NCBI GenBank assembly: GCA_004017275.1
Contig: SAKE01000022.1
Span: forward strand, 23,934-87,933
Direction of reading: 5' to 3'
Origin: Mesorhizobium sp.
GTDB lineage: Bacteria; Pseudomonadota; Alphaproteobacteria; Rhizobiales; Rhizobiaceae
Length of the DNA: 64,000 nucleotides
Part shown: positions 61,446 through 64,000 of the stretch, one piece after another
Layout of the letters: each line of letters starts with the position of its first letter
How positions within the stretch are numbered: the stretch's first letter is position 1
Position numbers and translations under genes: made by a program
Notes under the pieces: model-generated
Database searches by the model: none
Seen by the model: only the letters and a program-made list of their open reading frames with translations
What the model was told of the DNA's origin: nothing

Positions 61446-63332
61446 ATGAAATTCCTCGGAAACAAAGCGACCGTGATGCCGCTGATGGCGCTCACGGCAA
61501 CGCTCGCTTTCGGTACGCCTCAGGCAGGCGCGCAGGGGCTTTTCGACATGCTTTTCGGCGGTGGCGTCAAGCGCGCGCCGCAAGGCGAGTTTCCGCCCCC
61601 GCCACCGAAACACAAGCCGAAGGCGCCGGCCGGCGGCGGTGGTGGCGGTGTGAGAATCAGCGGCCCATCCTACTACACCTACAAGGCCGACCGCCTTGTT
61701 CGCGTCGACTTCTCGGCGCTGACGGCAGCGCCGCAGCCGGCGATCCCGCAGGACGCTGCCTTCGTTCCGTCAGCCACAGGTGCCGCGTTTCGTGATGCCG
61801 TTGCCAGCTTGAGTGATTACGAACTCTACGCCGAGCCCGACATCGCCAAGGCGCTGATCGCCTATTACTCGGCTAATCCGGATTTCATCTGGATAAGCGG
61901 AACCAGCCTCAACAGCCGTGCGCAGGATGCGGTGCGTGTGCTTGGCGAGGCTGCAAGCTATGGCCTCGCGCCCGCCGACTATACGGTCGAAGTGCCCGCT
62001 GCCGGCACATCGACGACTGACGCCAATGCGCAACTGAAAGAGCTCGTCCGTTTCGAGATGGCGTTGTCGGCCCGGGTGCTGCGCTATGCCCATGACGCCC
62101 AGAACGGCCGCGTCGAGCCCAACCGCATGACCGGCTACTATGATTTCCCGGCCAAGCCGCTCGACTTGCAAGGCGTGCTGAAAACGTTGGCGCATACCCA
62201 GGAAGTGCGCACCTATCTCGAATCGCGGCATCCGCAGAATGCGGAATACCAGGCGCTGCGCGTCGAACTGGAAGCGCTGCAGGCAAGTGCGGAAAACGAA
62301 ATCGTCGTCGACCCCAAACTGCTGCTGAAGCCGGGCGAGACCAGCCCCGAACTGCCGAAGCTGCTGACCTTGATCGCGCGCAATCTCGACGACGAGATGG
62401 GCGGCGCCTATGGCGAGATCCTGTCCAGGCTGGCGACCAGCGACGTCTACGTTCCGGAACTGGTTCCGGTCATCGAGGCCGTGCAGCAGAAGGCAGGCAT
62501 GAAGGGCGACGGCGTCATCGGTCCGCGCACCGTCGCATCGCTGGCGGGAACATCCAAGGCCGACAAGCTGCTGAAGGTGGAAGTGGCGCTCGAGGAACTG
62601 CGCTGGCTGCCTTCCGATCTCGGAAGCCCGCGCGTCTTCATCAACCAGCCGGCTTTTACCGCCAGCTACATCGACAATGGCGAGGAAAAGCTGAAGACGC
62701 GTGTCGTCGTCGGCCGGACCACCAACCAGACCGCATTTTTCTACGACCAGATCAAGCAGGTCGATTTCCATCCCTATTGGGGCGTACCGCAGTCGATCAT
62801 CGTCAACGAGATGCTGCCCAGGCTGCGCAACGATCCAGGCTATCTCGACCGCGCCGGCTACGAGGTGACCGATTCGAGCGGCAAGCGCATTCCTTCGTCG
62901 GCGGTCAACTGGGGCGCCTATGGCTCGAACATCCCCTACAGCGTGCGCCAGCAGCCGAGCGAGGCCAATGCGCTGGGCGAGCTGAAGATCCTGTTCCCCA
63001 ACAAGCACGCGATCTACATGCACGACACGCCGCAGAAATCATTCTTCCAGCGTGACATGCGCGCGCTCAGCCATGGCTGCGTGCGGCTGCAGGATCCGCG
63101 CGGCATGGCGGCGGCGGTGCTCGGCACTTCGGTGGACTATATCGCCGAGAAGCTGAAGCACGGCCACGCGACCGAGAACGTGACACGCACGATCCCGGTC
63201 TACGTCGCCTATTTCACCGCCTGGCCCGACCTCTCCGGCAAGGTCGAGTATTTCGGCGACGTCTATGACCGCGACACAAGGCTGAAGCAGGCCCTGGACG
63301 CCACCGAGGCGGTGCGCTCGCCGTCGAGCTGA
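61446..63332 (+). CDS. L,D-transpeptidase (YcbB-like murein cross-linker)
   Basis: 628 residues. Signal peptide about 1-29 (VMPLMALTATLAFGTPQAGA), Pro-rich linker, a helical scaffold domain, a peptidoglycan-binding-like region (MKGDGVIGPRTVASLAG), and the YkuD catalytic domain with MHDTPQKSFF and ALSHGCVRLQDP (the His-x-x-Cys catalytic pair). Makes 3-3 cross-links in the periplasm. Confidence 0.9.
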   Translation: MKFLGNKATVMPLMALTATLAFGTPQAGAQGLFDMLFGGGVKRAPQGEFPPPPPKHKPKAPAGGGGGGVRISGPSYYTYKADRLVRVDFSALTAAPQPAIPQDAAFVPSATGAAFRDAVASLSDYELYAEPDIAKALIAYYSANPDFIWISGTSLNSRAQDAVRVLGEAASYGLAPADYTVEVPAAGTSTTDANAQLKELVRFEMALSARVLRYAHDAQNGRVEPNRMTGYYDFPAKPLDLQGVLKTLAHTQEVRTYLESRHPQNAEYQALRVELEALQASAENEIVVDPKLLLKPGETSPELPKLLTLIARNLDDEMGGAYGEILSRLATSDVYVPELVPVIEAVQQKAGMKGDGVIGPRTVASLAGTSKADKLLKVEVALEELRWLPSDLGSPRVFINQPAFTASYIDNGEEKLKTRVVVGRTTNQTAFFYDQIKQVDFHPYWGVPQSIIVNEMLPRLRNDPGYLDRAGYEVTDSSGKRIPSSAVNWGAYGSNIPYSVRQQPSEANALGELKILFPNKHAIYMHDTPQKSFFQRDMRALSHGCVRLQDPRGMAAAVLGTSVDYIAEKLKHGHATENVTRTIPVYVAYFTAWPDLSGKVEYFGDVYDRDTRLKQALDATEAVRSPSS

Positions 63333-63348
63333 GCAGAAGCCCCGACCG

Positions 63349-63831
63349 CTAGCGCTCGAACAGCGGTCTCCGGAAGCCGGCGTCGCGACCGGCAATCAGC
63401 CAATAGAGCAACCCGGCGACAAGGCCGGCAGCGGCGATGATACCGATGTCGACCCAGCGCTCCGCATCCATATCCTCCGGCGCACTCGGCCAGATCAGGG
63501 CGAAGCCGCCGACCGCGGCAGCGGCGCCGAAAAGCATGTGCAGCAGGACATTGCGCAGCGAGAAGAACTCGGCGATCAGCGCGAAGATCAGCGTCTGCAG
63601 TGCGGTCACCACAATCGTCAGGAAATAAACGAACATGCCAAGCGGCGGCACCAGCAGCACCGCGATCGGCGAGACGCCCATGACGTCGAAATAATTGGGC
63701 GCGTTGGGCAAGGAACTGAGCACGCCATAGATCACAGCCACGGCGATCAAGCCGACCAGCACCGATACGAAATAGCCGGCTAACATCATCAATATGCGCT
63801 TCAGTATGTGCTTCGCCGTCGCCATGCCCAT
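63349..63831 (-). CDS. Hypothetical membrane protein
   Basis: 160 residues from ATG 63831 (ATG 63825 equally possible). Four hydrophobic helices (about 8-34, 50-75, 90-110, 125-145) with an acidic loop PSAPEDMDAERW. Not recognised. Confidence 0.7.
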   Translation of the reverse strand: MGMATAKHILKRILMMLAGYFVSVLVGLIAVAVIYGVLSSLPNAPNYFDVMGVSPIAVLLVPPLGMFVYFLTIVVTALQTLIFALIAEFFSLRNVLLHMLFGAAAAVGGFALIWPSAPEDMDAERWVDIGIIAAAGLVAGLLYWLIAGRDAGFRRPLFER

Positions 63832-63959
63832 CCCCCAACGCGACCCTGCCGTACAATCAGCCATCAAAGCGGGACTGACGCAAGGGGAGAGCAATCGCTT
63901 CAGACCGATGACAAGTTCGACTTGTGGCGGAGACCCCAATTGCCGAAGTCGGCGCCGCC

Positions 63960-64000
63960 CCTCATCGCCCTGCCGGGCACTTCTCCCCGTATAGTGACGG
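63960..64000. repeat. Left part of an intergenic repeat, cut by the window end
   Basis: The final bases (CCTGCCGGGCACTTCTCCCC followed by GTATAGTGACGG) match, from memory, a widespread Mesorhizobium intergenic repeat that continues with the reverse complement of CTTCTCCCC. Only one side is visible here. Confidence 0.35.

Noticed and set aside
1..64000. CRISPR arrays, rRNA genes, complete tRNA genes, intact insertion sequences
   Set aside because: Looked for regularly spaced repeats, rRNA-like stretches, full cloverleafs and transposase signatures; none found.

Overview
The window looks like an alphaproteobacterial chromosome of the order Hyphomicrobiales, most like Mesorhizobium. It is GC-rich. 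The right part carries a chromosomal block typical of that group (dusA, a TIGR02281 retropepsin-like protease, a DUF1289 protein, cobT, a sensor kinase, mobA/mobB, moaA). The left part has the TrbK-L-F-G-I plus DUF2274 arrangement of alphaproteobacterial integrative conjugative elements. The taxon is inferred from gene content; no search was possible.

Positions 1 to about 40.2 kb appear to be the right-hand part of an integrated element. It starts with the end of the mating-pair-formation operon (1-4987) and ends with a tyrosine recombinase (39020-40081) that points away from and abuts the 5' end of dusA (40197), a known integration site for dusA-associated integrases. The other end of the element is outside the window. 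Cargo follows in blocks: (a) 5.0-10.8 kb, a LysR regulator, a CmoA-like SAM methyltransferase, an AraC regulator, an MFS exporter and a large protein I cannot place, which together look like a small-molecule pathway; (b) 11.2-14.2 kb, a CBASS-type CD-NTase, then a GIY-YIG (T5orf172) protein with two membrane helices and a TIR-like DUF4062 protein; (c) 15.04 kb, the 3' half of a tRNA-Val(CAC), probably a fossil attachment site; (d) 15.4-18.7 kb, a SIR2-APAZ / short Argonaute (SPARSA) pair whose Argonaute gene is frameshifted here; (e) 19.1-21.0 kb, a retron with an RT-TOPRIM fusion and, upstream, a 136-nt region bounded by a perfect 13-bp inverted repeat that fits the retron ncRNA; (f) 21.4-22.8 kb, small RHH and XRE regulators with a clear operator dyad; (g) 22.8-27.7 kb, a LysR-controlled polar amino acid ABC transporter without its ATPase, followed by a CapA-family protein; (h) 27.8-33.6 kb, a TIR remnant, a 1612-residue nuclease-STAND NTPase (Avs-like) protein and a small protein with an R-x4-H motif; (i) 34.0-38.8 kb, a Vsr / 5mC methyltransferase / McrB-like / McrC-like restriction cluster of the LlaJI or BsuMI kind. 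Blocks b, d, e, h and i make this a dense defence island carried by a conjugative element.

From 40.2 kb to the end the genes are ordinary housekeeping: dihydrouridine synthase, aspartic protease, cobalamin CobT, histidine kinase, nuclease, GST, UDG-like glycosylase, Lrp regulator, an amino acid ABC transporter (again without an adjacent ATPase), molybdenum cofactor genes mobB/mobA/moaA, an EamA exporter, MarR and TetR regulators with visible operators beside their divergent targets, and an L,D-transpeptidase. No complete tRNA, no rRNA, no CRISPR array and no intact insertion sequence were seen.
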